A stretch of DNA of 64,000 nucleotides from Lipingzhangella_A rawalii (GCF_031628175.1 NZ_JAVLVT010000006.1:186001-250000), one strand, 5' to 3'; counted from the first letter of the stretch, positions 42,741 through 52,119 are shown. The notes: generated by a model from the letters alone, not told the origin. A program made the numbers and translations.

Positions 42741-43923
42741 GCGAGGTGTCCCAGGGCCGACACTGGGCAACTACCTCCTGTCGCACCTGGGCTTCTTCAC
42801 TGTTGCTCCCGTCCTGGCCATCGTCCTGACGGACATCCTCACCCCACTCATGGTGGGCTGCACCCTGATGCTGTTCAACCTGGCGATGCGCTCCGGAAGC
42901 CTGTTCCTGACGCCAGTGATCAGCCGGCTGCCCTTTCGGGTCAGCACGGGTTTCGGGCTCGTGCTCGCCGGATGTGCGTTCGTTCTTGCCCCACACCTCG
43001 CCGGTTGGGCCCTCGTCGCCACGCTGACGGCGGCAGGTCTTGGGGTGAGTATCAACGGCTCCGCCATCAAGCTGTTTGTCGCTACACACATCCCGGAGAA
43101 CGAACGTCGCCAGAAAATGTTCTCTGGAATTCAAATCGCGGTCAACTGCGCCGCAGCGATCGGCCCCTTTGTCGGAAACCTGCTTCTCGACCGGGGGGCT
43201 GAGGCAGTTTTTCTGGTGACCGGTCTCGCATACTTCGTTGCAGCCCTGAGCTCCATTCTCATTCTTCCCGCCCGTGGAGAATCGGCGGAGCCAGCCCGTT
43301 CCCCCCTACGGTGGCACGTCATCCGGGAGGGGCTCTCCCGTCCGTACGCCAAGCGGGCAGTGCTTCTGGCAACCCTGGGGGCGGCTCTTTACGCACAACT
43401 CTTCTCGAGTTTTCCGGTCATCGCGGCCATGGCGACCGAGGACCCGCTGCTGCGGGGGGGACTGTTCTTTCTGAACGCCGCGATCGTCGTGGTGTTGCAG
43501 ATTCCCGTGACCAAGGGATCCCTGGCACTGATCACCCGTGGGTGGTCCCCGATGAGGGTAATGGCCCTGGGTGTGCTCGTCCTCGCGTCGTCTCTGCTCG
43601 TCCTGGGGATCAGCCCCACCGCGGTCCTGGTCCTCTACCTGGTGGTCTTCGTATTCTCGCTCGGCGAGGCCATATACATACCGTCAGTAGACACCGCGTT
43701 TCTGGACCTCAGTACCGAGGTCAGTCCCCTCGAGTTGATCAACCTACGGCAGATATCGAACGGAGTGGGCGAATCCCTGGGCTCGTTCATCGGAGCTTCG
43801 GCCGCTGCGGCATTCATAGCCCAGTCGCCGCATCTGCTCATGGTGGCGGCTGTGGTTGCGGCCATATTTCCGCTCGTTCTAGTAACGGGGATCCGTACGA
43901 CCAGTGAGAAGCGAGTTGCATGA
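42727..43923 (+). CDS. MFS transporter, probable product exporter
   Basis: 398 aa, 10-12 hydrophobic helices (GNYLLSHLGFFTVAPVLAIVL and others), loop ATHIPENERRQKMFSGIQIAVN. The type resembles drug/metabolite efflux MFS proteins. It is embedded in the overlapping cluster (14-nt overlap upstream, 4-nt ATGA downstream), so export of the cluster product and self-protection is the simplest reading. Confidence 0.82.
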   Translation: MLDVRRGVPGPTLGNYLLSHLGFFTVAPVLAIVLTDILTPLMVGCTLMLFNLAMRSGSLFLTPVISRLPFRVSTGFGLVLAGCAFVLAPHLAGWALVATLTAAGLGVSINGSAIKLFVATHIPENERRQKMFSGIQIAVNCAAAIGPFVGNLLLDRGAEAVFLVTGLAYFVAALSSILILPARGESAEPARSPLRWHVIREGLSRPYAKRAVLLATLGAALYAQLFSSFPVIAAMATEDPLLRGGLFFLNAAIVVVLQIPVTKGSLALITRGWSPMRVMALGVLVLASSLLVLGISPTAVLVLYLVVFVFSLGEAIYIPSVDTAFLDLSTEVSPLELINLRQISNGVGESLGSFIGASAAAAFIAQSPHLLMVAAVVAAIFPLVLVTGIRTTSEKRVA

Positions 43924-45143
43924 TGCACATCCTGCTTGTGGGATTCAACAGTGGCGTTCTTCAGGCGCTGCATGACATTGAGCAGCCACCTCGAGTCACC
44001 GTGGTCGAGGAGAAAGACCTCTGGAACAACAAGAATCTTGACGCCAAACGAAAAAAGTTCGGCAACATTGATGACGTGGTCATTGCCGAGTATCAGAAAC
44101 GTGCGGACGTCACGATTGACCCGAACTCCGTGCGGGGCGTCGATGCGGTGCTGCCCGGGCTGGAATACGCGGTGCCCACGGCAGCCGGGATCGCGGACCA
44201 GCTGGGGCTTCCCGGGGCTGGAGTCACGGCGGCACGCACGCTGTGCAATAAGCTCCGGCTGCGCGAGGCCACAGAGCGCCAGGGCATGCTCGCACCGGAG
44301 TATCGGCGGATCAACTCCGCGCAGGAGTTGCAGGAGTTCCTCGCCAATGGCCCCTGCGTCCTGAAGCCCGCCGAGCGCCAGGCCAGCCTTGGCGTCGTGA
44401 AATTGACCCCGGGCGACGACCCGCAGACCGCGTGGACGGAATCGGTGCACGCCGACGAAGGCGTACAGCTCGCCAATCGCGAATTCGACTGGTCGTATAT
44501 GGTCGAACGGGAGCTTCCCGGGGAGGAGTTCTCCACCGAAGCACTCGTGCAGGACGGACGAGTCGTCTTCGTCAACGTGACCTACAAGACCATCGCAGGT
44601 GGCCGGTACCCCGTCGAAATGGGCCACGCAATCTCATCCCTCCCGCCGAGCGCGGTGTGGCGGGATCGCGTGCAGCAGCTCGCCGACGCGGTGTCCTTCC
44701 AATCGGGGATCATGCACGCCGAGTGGATCGGCGATGTGGAGCGGGCGGTCCTGGTCGAGTGCGCCGGTCGCCCTCCCGGGGACAAGATTATGGATCTCAT
44801 CGGCCTCGCCTGGGGCTTTGATCCCACGGAGGCCTGGATGCGCATCCTGGCCGGTGATACCGTCGAGCTTCCCGCCGCACCGAACCGCTCTGCGGCCATC
44901 AGCTACATATCGTCCGATCCCGGACAGATCGAGCTGATCGATGGTGTGGACGAGGTCGCGGCGATCCCGGGCGTGGTGTCTGTGGAGATGACGAAATCCC
45001 CTGGGGACGAGGTCGCGGCGCTCCGCAGTTCGTGGGAGCGTGCCGGACACGTCATCGGCGTTGGCACGGACACAACCTCCGCCTCGGAGACAGCAGCTCG
45101 AGCTGCGCATGGAATCACAATCTCGACGAAGGAGTCAGCGTGA
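43920..45143 (+). CDS. ATP-grasp ligase 1
   Basis: 407 aa. An N-terminal Rossmann-like pre-grasp domain (MHILLVGFNSGVLQAL) is followed by the ATP-grasp fold: CVLKPAERQASLGVVKL for ATP phosphates, YMVERELPGEEFSTEALV, and a metal/phosphate site EWIGDVERAVLVECAGRPPGDKI. The usual N-x-R-x-G-G near the end is replaced by CAGRPPGDK, a divergent form. Such enzymes activate a carboxylate as acyl phosphate and join it to an amine. Start ATG 43920 overlaps the MFS stop; ATG 43923 is equally possible. Confidence 0.85.
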   Translation: MMHILLVGFNSGVLQALHDIEQPPRVTVVEEKDLWNNKNLDAKRKKFGNIDDVVIAEYQKRADVTIDPNSVRGVDAVLPGLEYAVPTAAGIADQLGLPGAGVTAARTLCNKLRLREATERQGMLAPEYRRINSAQELQEFLANGPCVLKPAERQASLGVVKLTPGDDPQTAWTESVHADEGVQLANREFDWSYMVERELPGEEFSTEALVQDGRVVFVNVTYKTIAGGRYPVEMGHAISSLPPSAVWRDRVQQLADAVSFQSGIMHAEWIGDVERAVLVECAGRPPGDKIMDLIGLAWGFDPTEAWMRILAGDTVELPAAPNRSAAISYISSDPGQIELIDGVDEVAAIPGVVSVEMTKSPGDEVAALRSSWERAGHVIGVGTDTTSASETAARAAHGITISTKESA

Positions 45144-46402
45144 GCCTGGACGCACCAGGACACCCCGCCGTGGTGTTTGTCAACACTCGACGCACCGTCA
45201 CCGAATACGCCCCCGCCTTCCAGGCAGCACGGTCGTTGGGGTATGACGTGATCCTTGTGACGGACTCCGTGCCCGAGGACGAGAAGCGGGAACTCGCGAC
45301 GCGTGTGGTGGTCGTCGACACGACGAACACCAGCGAGGTACTCGACCAGCTGGACACACATGCTGGCGACTTCACCATTCACGGAGTCGTTCCGTGGGCT
45401 GACCGCGATATGCTCAGCGCGGCCAACCTGGTGCGAGAACTCGGGCTCCCGGGGCTCGGCCCTGATGAGGCCTGGAACGTCCGGAACAAGTGGGCGATGC
45501 GACGGGCCTTGACGCAGCTACCCCAGTACCTTCCAGCTTTCCGGGTGGTGCACGACCGGGACGGGATGGATCGTGCACTCGAGTCGGTTGGATACCCGGG
45601 AATCCTCAAGCCCACGTCGGGCTCCGGAAGCAAGGGGATCTTCAGGGTCACCGGGCCCGAGGAGGCGTGGGCGGCCTGGACAGCCCTGACCACGATGACG
45701 AGTTCGGGCGACGCATCCTTCCGGGATGCACCTGGGGAGTTGATCTACGAGGAGTTCGTGGAGGGGCCGGAGTTCAGTGCTGAAGGCGTTGTCTCGGGCA
45801 CAGACGTCCACGTGGCCGGATTCACCAGCAAGTCCTCGACGCCAGACTACTATCTGGAGTACGGCCACGCCTTTCCCGCACAGCTCACGGAGGCGGATAC
45901 GGAATCTGCGCAGCAGATGGTCCGCGAGGTCCTGGCCGAGCTGGGACTCCATGACTGCGCATTCCATTTGGAATTCAAACTCACGGATCAGGGCCCCAAA
46001 CTGATCGAGGTGGCGGGACGAATCGGTGGAGACTTCATCTCGTCCCATCTCGTCCCCCTGTCGCTGAATCGCCCCTTCTACGCGGATGTGATCCGAGTAG
46101 CTACCGGACAGCAGGTGGCACCTTTCGGAGCGCCGGAAGCCTACGCTGAGGTCCGCAAAATCCTCTCGCGGCAGGAGGGGCGCTTCAGCCATATTGAGGG
46201 CTGGGAGAGCATGCTCGACGGAAAGTGGGTTGCCGACGCCGTCATCGAGCGAAAGGTGGGGGCCGAGATCACACTGCCGCCGGCCGACTTCATGAGCTCG
46301 GTCGTTGCCGCCTTCATCGTCAAGGCACCCCTGGGTGATGCGCAGACCGCGCGGGACTGGGTCGAGGAAACCGAGCGAAACGTGCGGGTGGTCTGTGCGT
46401 AG
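45140..46402 (+). CDS. ATP-grasp ligase 2
   Basis: 420 aa. Pre-grasp domain VVFVNTRRTVTEYAPAF; ATP site GILKPTSGSGSKGIFRV; EEFVEGPEFSAEGVVSG; and the canonical metal site LEFKLTDQGPKLIEVAGRIGGD. It resembles L-amino-acid ligases of the BacD/DdaF type, which make dipeptides or amides. GTG with AAGGAG 5 nt upstream; GTGA overlap with ligase 1 and an 8-nt overlap with ligase 3. Confidence 0.88.
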   Translation: MSLDAPGHPAVVFVNTRRTVTEYAPAFQAARSLGYDVILVTDSVPEDEKRELATRVVVVDTTNTSEVLDQLDTHAGDFTIHGVVPWADRDMLSAANLVRELGLPGLGPDEAWNVRNKWAMRRALTQLPQYLPAFRVVHDRDGMDRALESVGYPGILKPTSGSGSKGIFRVTGPEEAWAAWTALTTMTSSGDASFRDAPGELIYEEFVEGPEFSAEGVVSGTDVHVAGFTSKSSTPDYYLEYGHAFPAQLTEADTESAQQMVREVLAELGLHDCAFHLEFKLTDQGPKLIEVAGRIGGDFISSHLVPLSLNRPFYADVIRVATGQQVAPFGAPEAYAEVRKILSRQEGRFSHIEGWESMLDGKWVADAVIERKVGAEITLPPADFMSSVVAAFIVKAPLGDAQTARDWVEETERNVRVVCA

Positions 46403-47651
46403 TAGACCGTTCACCGGGGATGACCGGCCGCTTGTGGTCCTCGGATGTGTCTCCGAGGCCGAACACGGTCGTCACCAGCTGGATGAGATCGTTGCGGCCG
46501 CCGCCCGTCTGGGGGTGACTCCCGTCGGGGTGGATTCAGCACCGGCACTGCGAAGCGCTACGCGGCCACTGCCCCTGAGAACAGTGCCTGCGCCGGTGGA
46601 TTCCATCTCCGGATGCGCATCCGCGATCGCAGAACTGCGCCCTGGCGCGGTTGTGGCCTACCGTGAAGACTACGTCCGGTTGGCAAGCAGCGTCAGCGAA
46701 ACGCTGGGGACTCCGGGGAATTCTCCGGAAAGCGTCACACTTTTGAACCGGAAAGATGAGTTCCGAGACCTTCTGCGCGGCGCGGGGTTCCGTCAGCCGG
46801 CATCACACCTTGTGCGGAGTCACTCGGACCTCACCCGCTTCCTCGACGCAACGGACCGCCAATGCTGGATTCTCAAACCACGTGCGGCGTCGGGGAGTAG
46901 CGGTATCCATCTGGCGTGCTCCCCGCACGAGGCCAGGGCGGCCGCCGATGCGCTGGGCGAGGAATTCGTCATCGAAGACTTCGTTGGCGGTTCCGAATAC
47001 TCTGCTGAAGGTGTGGTCGTCGACGGCGTGCCCCAAGTATGGGCGTTGACAGAAAAGACAGTCAATTCCAAATTCGTGGAAACCGGGCATCGGATGCCGG
47101 CGGCGGTGTCCCCCACAACAAGCCGGCTGGCGCGTACGGCCGTGTCCGAGTCGCTGTCCCGTGCGGGGGTGCGGTTCGGTCCCTTTCACTCCGAGTTCTG
47201 GATCGACGGTGACGAGGTGGTTCTGGGCGAGGCGCATGCGCGCCCGGGCGGTGACTTCCTGCACCTACTATTGACCAGCGTCACCGGGGGCGCGAGCCTG
47301 TTCGATACCTGGTTCACCGACCTACTGGGCATGGGTGTCGGTGATCCCCCTCCCGGCACGAGTGGTTCCGCGGCCATCGAGTACCCGGACAGTGCCCGGT
47401 CTGCGGACATTGATGCGGACATGGTGCGCGCGCTGCGGGACCTTCCCGGCCACCTGCATTCCGGGATCTCGGCCACAGCGGAGAAGGGCGCTCCGGGGGA
47501 GGTGGCCGAAACGTCACACCAGCGCCGGTTGCATCTCGCGTTCGAAGCTGCTGACGCGGCAGGGGTGTCCGCACGTCTGGAAGCCGCACGCACTGTGCTC
47601 GGACTTGCGGGTACGTCCGCATGTGCGGATCCGGGCGAACGCCCCGGGTGA
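46395..47651 (+). CDS. ATP-grasp ligase 3
   Basis: 418 aa. Pre-grasp LVVLGCVSEAEHGRHQLDE; ATP site WILKPRAASGSSGIHLA; IEDFVGGSEYSAEGVVVDG; metal site SEFWIDGDEVVLGEAHARPGGDF. Distinct in sequence from ligases 1 and 2, so the three likely act in sequence on different substrates rather than being recent copies. The GTG start overlaps the upstream stop by 8 nt. Last gene of the cluster. Confidence 0.87.
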   Translation: MRSRPFTGDDRPLVVLGCVSEAEHGRHQLDEIVAAAARLGVTPVGVDSAPALRSATRPLPLRTVPAPVDSISGCASAIAELRPGAVVAYREDYVRLASSVSETLGTPGNSPESVTLLNRKDEFRDLLRGAGFRQPASHLVRSHSDLTRFLDATDRQCWILKPRAASGSSGIHLACSPHEARAAADALGEEFVIEDFVGGSEYSAEGVVVDGVPQVWALTEKTVNSKFVETGHRMPAAVSPTTSRLARTAVSESLSRAGVRFGPFHSEFWIDGDEVVLGEAHARPGGDFLHLLLTSVTGGASLFDTWFTDLLGMGVGDPPPGTSGSAAIEYPDSARSADIDADMVRALRDLPGHLHSGISATAEKGAPGEVAETSHQRRLHLAFEAADAAGVSARLEAARTVLGLAGTSACADPGERPG

Positions 47652-47795
47652 CGATCCGGAAGAGTTGGTCCCGCCTGGCCCGGGGCATCGCCACGGCCCC
47701 GGTCAGGACCGCCAGGACCGGCCGCAGAATCGCCCGCAGTTCACCAGGACTCGGGTTCCGGCGGCGCAGGGATCCTGCGGATGCCGGATGACCTA

Positions 47796-48440
47796 TTACC
47801 AGTGTCTCGGGGATGGCGAGGCTGGGCCGTGGCCGGTGCCCCGAATGTGCCGGTGCTGGTTCAGCTGTCGGCGGTTCTGCCGTCGCAGGAGCCCGGTGAT
47901 GGTGAGGATGGTGCCGCCCAGGACCACGCCCGCACCGAGCCCCCCGGCGGGAAGGAGGAGGGTCAGCACCAGGTTCCGGTTCGCGGCGGAGTCGCTGTGG
48001 GTGTGTGCGATCGCGTACTCCAGCCCCTCCGTGTTGGTGCAGGTGATCGTGTGGGTCCCCGGCTCTGCCACATCGATCGTCGCGAGCCGGTGCCAGTGGT
48101 TCCCGCCGCTGTGCCCGCTGTGATCGACGAAACTCTGATACACCCCGGACGGGCTCCCCGGGCCCGTCAGCTCGCAGTTGACCTCGTAGGCGTGGTGGAT
48201 GTCCTCGTTGACGTACAGGACCATGTCCCGGTCGGGGTCCGTCGTTTCGTCCACGTGGAACTCGATTTCCTCGCCGTCGGCGAATTCGGCCTCGAAATCG
48301 GGAAGTGCCAGTACCCGCACGAGTCCGATGCCGCAGCCGCCAAGGGCAACAACGACGCCGACGGCGATCACCGCACCCCCGATCCAGTACCACACCCGAC
48401 GGGGCCGTAGCTGTTCCGAATGGATGTTCTGCCAGGACAT
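47796..48440 (-). CDS. Two-helix membrane protein with extracellular beta domain (paralogue of 39559 gene)
   Basis: 214 aa. Same plan as the 39559-40227 protein: helix (VWYWIGGAVIAVGVVVALGGCGIGLVRVL), acidic extracellular domain with cysteines in VNCELTGPGSPSGVYQS and HTITCTNTEGLEYAIAHTHSDSAANR, a second helix, then a basic Gln/Arg-rich tail. ATG 48440 with GGAGG 8 nt upstream; the frame is open further upstream but without a ribosome site. Function unknown. Confidence 0.7.
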   Translation of the reverse strand: MSWQNIHSEQLRPRRVWYWIGGAVIAVGVVVALGGCGIGLVRVLALPDFEAEFADGEEIEFHVDETTDPDRDMVLYVNEDIHHAYEVNCELTGPGSPSGVYQSFVDHSGHSGGNHWHRLATIDVAEPGTHTITCTNTEGLEYAIAHTHSDSAANRNLVLTLLLPAGGLGAGVVLGGTILTITGLLRRQNRRQLNQHRHIRGTGHGPASPSPRHW

Positions 48441-48524
48441 GACTGTCGCCTCCGGCTGCTGTGTGGGCTGTCCATCCTGCCACACAGCCGGTGTGGTCCT
48501 CAGCTGGCGGGGGTGGGCCCCGGA

Positions 48525-49619
48525 TCAGTCCAGGTAGTTGCGCACCGTGTTTCGAATCGTGTCCCGGTGGAGGTAGATGTCGTCGAGCGACCCGAGAAGG
48601 TTCCGGGTTTCCTTCTTGTTCTCGTCAAAGGTTCCAAGATATTTTCTTTTCTTTGCGTTGAAGTGGAGGCGTGCTATCGGTTTCCTGTTGTTGTCGTCGA
48701 GAAATATTGCGAAATAGGACTTCGAGTCGCGGTAGGATATCCGATCCGGAGAGACCTCGCTACAGGCAATCGCCTTGACGATGCGGAATCCGTCCAGCTC
48801 CTCCAGGGTGGTGACGATTCCGCTGCTCTCGGTTTCCTCGCTCTCCTCTTCGTCACCGTCGTGGGAGGCCGTGTCGTCCGTTTCCGTCGACTGGTGTGGA
48901 AAGCTCGAGCTGAGAGCATTTTTTATTCTGCTGTTCACCTGGTCGTTCAGAAATTGGGAGCTGGCTTCGAGAACGAGTGTGGAGAACTGTTCGCGTACCC
49001 GCTTCGTGAATGATCCGCTGTACACTCTCGTTGCGAAGAAGCGAATCCAGTCGTCTTCCGGATCATGGAACTGTGTAGCCAGGATCCGTTTGATTTCGCC
49101 CAGATACCTGAGTTTCTCGGCGGCGCTGATCACCGAGTCCAGGTCGAACCAGTCCCTGCTGAGTTTGCGCAGCTCTGGGAGGAGCGTCTCGTCGACATCG
49201 GTGAGATCGAGAACGAGGAAGGGTTTTTCGTCCATACGGTTCGGGGAGTCGAGATCGGTGTAGAACTCGTAGGTGATCCCGTTGGTGAGAACTCCGATTC
49301 GAGCGTTCGTTGCGGTGAAATATCGGAATAGCTGGGAGGCGTGGTCGGTGGAGAGTGTCTCCTGCGCCTTCTTGCATTCGATGAGAATCTGCACCTCGTC
49401 ATCGCGCATGATGGCGTAGTCGATCTTCTCTCCCTTTTTTGATCCAACATCCGCGGTGAACTCGGGGACCACCTCGGTGGGGTTGAAGACATCGTACCCC
49501 AGCACCGTGGAGATAAAGGGCATGACAAAAGCGGTCTTTGTCGCCTCCTCAGTCTCGGTCGCGTCAAGGTGATTGTGGACCTTAGCTGCTACCGTGGCCA
49601 CTCTCTCCCGAAACTCCAT
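48525..49619 (-). CDS. Stand-alone HsdR-N-like (PD-(D/E)xK) nuclease protein
   Basis: 364 aa. Residues ~1-160 are the type I restriction HsdR N-terminal domain: TEEATKTAFVMPFISTVLGYDVFNPTEVVPEF, then GEKIDYAIMRDDEVQILIECKKA, which carries the Asp and E-x-K nuclease residues. No helicase domain, HsdM or HsdS is nearby. The middle is helical with an acidic linker; the C-terminal ~90 residues (DSKSYFAIFLDDNNRKPIARLHFNAKKRKYLG) form a small beta domain seen in orphan proteins of this group. Base composition is lower in GC than neighbours, suggesting transfer. It is probably a defence or DNA-processing orphan. Confidence 0.82.
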   Translation of the reverse strand: MEFRERVATVAAKVHNHLDATETEEATKTAFVMPFISTVLGYDVFNPTEVVPEFTADVGSKKGEKIDYAIMRDDEVQILIECKKAQETLSTDHASQLFRYFTATNARIGVLTNGITYEFYTDLDSPNRMDEKPFLVLDLTDVDETLLPELRKLSRDWFDLDSVISAAEKLRYLGEIKRILATQFHDPEDDWIRFFATRVYSGSFTKRVREQFSTLVLEASSQFLNDQVNSRIKNALSSSFPHQSTETDDTASHDGDEEESEETESSGIVTTLEELDGFRIVKAIACSEVSPDRISYRDSKSYFAIFLDDNNRKPIARLHFNAKKRKYLGTFDENKKETRNLLGSLDDIYLHRDTIRNTVRNYLD

Positions 49620-49933
49620 CTCAACCTACCAGGTTACGGAAAACAAATCTGACCTTAGCAACACAGCTGGTCTGTGTGACCCGGGTAATCCGGTTCGTTA
49701 TCCAGACGCACGGCGTTTCCCGCCGTCCGGCTGGGCGGGTGGCGGCCAGGGGGAGACAGCGCTCCCCGTGGGAGTGGACTTGGTGTTTGGTCAATAAAAT
49801 AACGATTGTCGGATTTTATGGAGAATGCACACGACGGGTCCGCGGACCCGAACACTCCGGTTCGGATCCGGTCGTTCATACTCGACTCCCGGTGCATCAG
49901 CACAACGGCGGGGACGGCGGGAGGAGGCGGGAC
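49620..49933. other. Divergent intergenic region
   Basis: 314 bp between the nuclease and the PH-like membrane-protein gene, with locally low GC around 49795-49820. Both promoters should lie here; no clear operator was seen. Confidence 0.35.
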
Positions 49934-51202
49934 GTGGCGTACACAGCCGGGGACGAGCCGATGTCGTCGGAATCCACGGTGCGGGTGCCCCTGGAGGCAC
50001 ACCGTGGATCAGGGCGGGACGCGGCCGTGCTGACCGAGTCGGGCCTGGAGCTGGTGCGTGCGGCCAGCGCGGTCCGTTCCGCCGCACACCTGCGGGTGCA
50101 CTGGGAGGACATTCAGGTGGTCAGTACCTGGCAACGGGTGTACCGGGAACGGTGCGGAGACTCCTTCGTGTACAGGACACGGCCAGTGCTGGATCTATAC
50201 CTGCACCGCGAACCAGAGCCGGTACTGATCGACTGGGTGGACTCCACCCACCGTCCGGATCCCGAGCTGGACGGGGTGTCGGCACCCGCCCACCGGCTGC
50301 GCATCGGGGGCGAAGGCGCACAGCTGGAGGCATTCGTCCGAGGGCTGGCGACGGCTCTGGGGGAGGCACGCCCCGAGCTGTTCTACACGGGCATCCGCGC
50401 GGAGCAGTGGTTCTGCCCGGAGCATGCGGGTCCCGTCCCGTACGCGGAGCCCGCGGCCCGGCGTGCCCCGACGGCGGACGAGACACCAGCCGGCGTTGCG
50501 CGGGTCCGCTACCACCGTTGGATCGGGATCGTGCTGCTTCCGGTGTGGGCCGCGGGTACCGGGATCGCCTCCCTGGCCCTGTGGGGACCGGGCGGGACTG
50601 TGGACAATGGCAGGGTCTGGTCCGCGGTGCTGTGGTCGACTGCTCTGCTGGTGTTCGGTGGGATGCTGGGCTGGGGACTGTGGTCCGCGCCCCGCTGGCT
50701 CGCCCGAATCGAGGTGCGGGTGGACGAACATGGACTGGGGTTTGTGCAGAAGCGCCGGTGGCGACTGCCGGCGCGTCGACAACGAACTACGGTGCTCTGG
50801 TCCGAGGTACAGGCGGTGGTGGCCCGGATCGCTCCCGACGTCGGGCAGCGGCGGCTCGGGGACACCGTGCATGTCCTCGACATCTACCTGCATCCCCAGC
50901 CCGCGGAGGCCGGGGATGACCGTCCCGCCGCCGAGCAGCTGCGGGACGGCGTGGGACTGGAGCTGTCCAGCCGAGTATGCGCCGCAGCGGACACCCCCGG
51001 TCTGGCGGCGCTCGTGGCGTTCCCCGCCACCTGTCTGCGGCTGCCCTACGAGCCGTGGATCGAACAGGAGCGCGCGCACGAGTGGCGCCGGGCACACGAA
51101 CAGTCTCGACTACCGCGGCCGCTCCGACCGGCCCACCTGCGCCGGGTTCTGCGTTCCTACCGGGGCGACCTCTGCTACGGATTCACTGACCTGACCGCCT
51201 GA
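49934..51202 (+). CDS. PH-like membrane protein, duplicated 3' end
   Basis: 422 aa, unknown function. An N-terminal soluble beta-rich domain (~1-190; LRVHWEDIQVVSTWQRVYRE and VLDLYLHREPEPVLIDW) is followed by two membrane helices (IGIVLLPVWAAGTGIASLALW, VLWSTALLVFGGMLGWGLW). A second, similar domain (IEVRVDEHGLGFVQKRRW, VHVLDIYLHPQPAEAG) comes after them. The two soluble halves look like internal repeats of a PH-like fold. GTG start with GGAGG 6 nt upstream. The last ~75 codons recur at 60651-60873. Confidence 0.7.
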   Translation: MAYTAGDEPMSSESTVRVPLEAHRGSGRDAAVLTESGLELVRAASAVRSAAHLRVHWEDIQVVSTWQRVYRERCGDSFVYRTRPVLDLYLHREPEPVLIDWVDSTHRPDPELDGVSAPAHRLRIGGEGAQLEAFVRGLATALGEARPELFYTGIRAEQWFCPEHAGPVPYAEPAARRAPTADETPAGVARVRYHRWIGIVLLPVWAAGTGIASLALWGPGGTVDNGRVWSAVLWSTALLVFGGMLGWGLWSAPRWLARIEVRVDEHGLGFVQKRRWRLPARRQRTTVLWSEVQAVVARIAPDVGQRRLGDTVHVLDIYLHPQPAEAGDDRPAAEQLRDGVGLELSSRVCAAADTPGLAALVAFPATCLRLPYEPWIEQERAHEWRRAHEQSRLPRPLRPAHLRRVLRSYRGDLCYGFTDLTA

Positions 51203-51232
51203 CCGGCCGCGGCCGACATCTCGCCCGGTCCC
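50979..51232. repeat. ~254-bp direct repeat, left copy (3' end of PH-like gene)
   Basis: Near-identical to 60651-60921. The few differences I saw are CAC/TAC and TCTGGC/ACTGTC near the left end, plus two extra copies of an 8-bp unit after the stop in the right copy. It bounds a ~9.7-kb accessory block. Confidence 0.88.
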
Positions 51233-51564
51233 GGTGTCGCTGCTCGGCGGCCCGGAGACGGGAGCGGAACCGAACCACGTCCCGGGGCACGTCGAGGATG
51301 GCAGGATCGGTGCCCACGTGGAGACGTTCACGGTAGTCCGGCGCCCTGCGCCACCCCCATCGGCTTTTCCTCACCCCCATCGGCTTTTGAGGGCTCTGGT
51401 CGTCTGGGGGTCGGCCCCGAGGCGCCATAGCCGTCTCGGGGCCACCCAGGTCGGGCGAGGGAGCCGGGGGTGGTCGGTGGTTCGGGGTAGTGTGGCCTGC
51501 CCCTGCGCGGCTGGGGGTCGTGTGGGGTGCGCTTCACTACCCGAACGGGGTGCTGCGTTAGGGG
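51203..51564. other. Intergenic region at the left edge of the accessory block
   Basis: 360 bp. It contains a 17-bp direct repeat (51352-51368 and 51372-51388, CACCCCCATCGGCTTTT) spaced by 3 nt. No gene is supported. Confidence 0.4.
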
Positions 51565-52119
51565 TCAGGGTTGGCGCTGGGCCGGTACACCCCCGGCGCG
51601 GGCCGTGGCGGAAACCCCGGCCGTGCTGGCGGGTTGGTGGGCGAGGTCGGCGGTGACGGTGCGGCCTGAATTGTCGCCGCGGGAGAACCAGCGCTGTGCC
51701 AGGTGGTCCACCAGGGCGAGTCCGCGGCCGTGTTCGGCGTCGGGGTCGGGGCACCGCACGATGGGGCCTGGGGACCCCCCGCCGTCCCGGCTGGCCTCGT
51801 GCGGTGTCGCGCCGTCCGGTCGCGGGATGGTGCCGGAATCCGTGACTTCCACGCGGATGCGGCACGGTGTGAGGAGCAGGCGGAGGTGAACCCGCCCCAG
51901 GATCGCCCGCAGCCGCGCTTCGGCGGGTCCGACCGTGCCGTGGTCTCCGCTGGTGGTGTGGTGGATCGCGTTGGTGACGAGTTCGCTGACCACGAGTTGG
52001 GCATCAGTGATGGCCTCGGTGTCGGGAATCCGCGGAGACAGGATCTCGGTGACCCAGGCCCGGGCGTGGGCCACGCTGGCGGGGATGCCGGGGATGGTGT
52101 GGTGGAAGCGTTCACACAT
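51565..52119 (-). CDS. ATP-binding regulator, RsbW/anti-sigma HATPase type
   Basis: 184 aa. HATPase_c_2 fold: N-box region AQLVVSELVTNAIHHTT, G1-like VEVTDSGTIPRP, and G2-like DAEHGRGLALVDHLAQRW. Such single-domain proteins are abundant in Streptomyces relatives and act as anti-sigma or partner-switch kinases. A long central insert (DGGGSPGPIVRCPDP) is typical. ATG 52119 overlaps the upstream gene by 8 nt, so this is the last gene of a three-gene operon. A frame on the same DNA offset by one looks open but is a shadow. Confidence 0.85.
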   Translation of the reverse strand: MCERFHHTIPGIPASVAHARAWVTEILSPRIPDTEAITDAQLVVSELVTNAIHHTTSGDHGTVGPAEARLRAILGRVHLRLLLTPCRIRVEVTDSGTIPRPDGATPHEASRDGGGSPGPIVRCPDPDAEHGRGLALVDHLAQRWFSRGDNSGRTVTADLAHQPASTAGVSATARAGGVPAQRQP

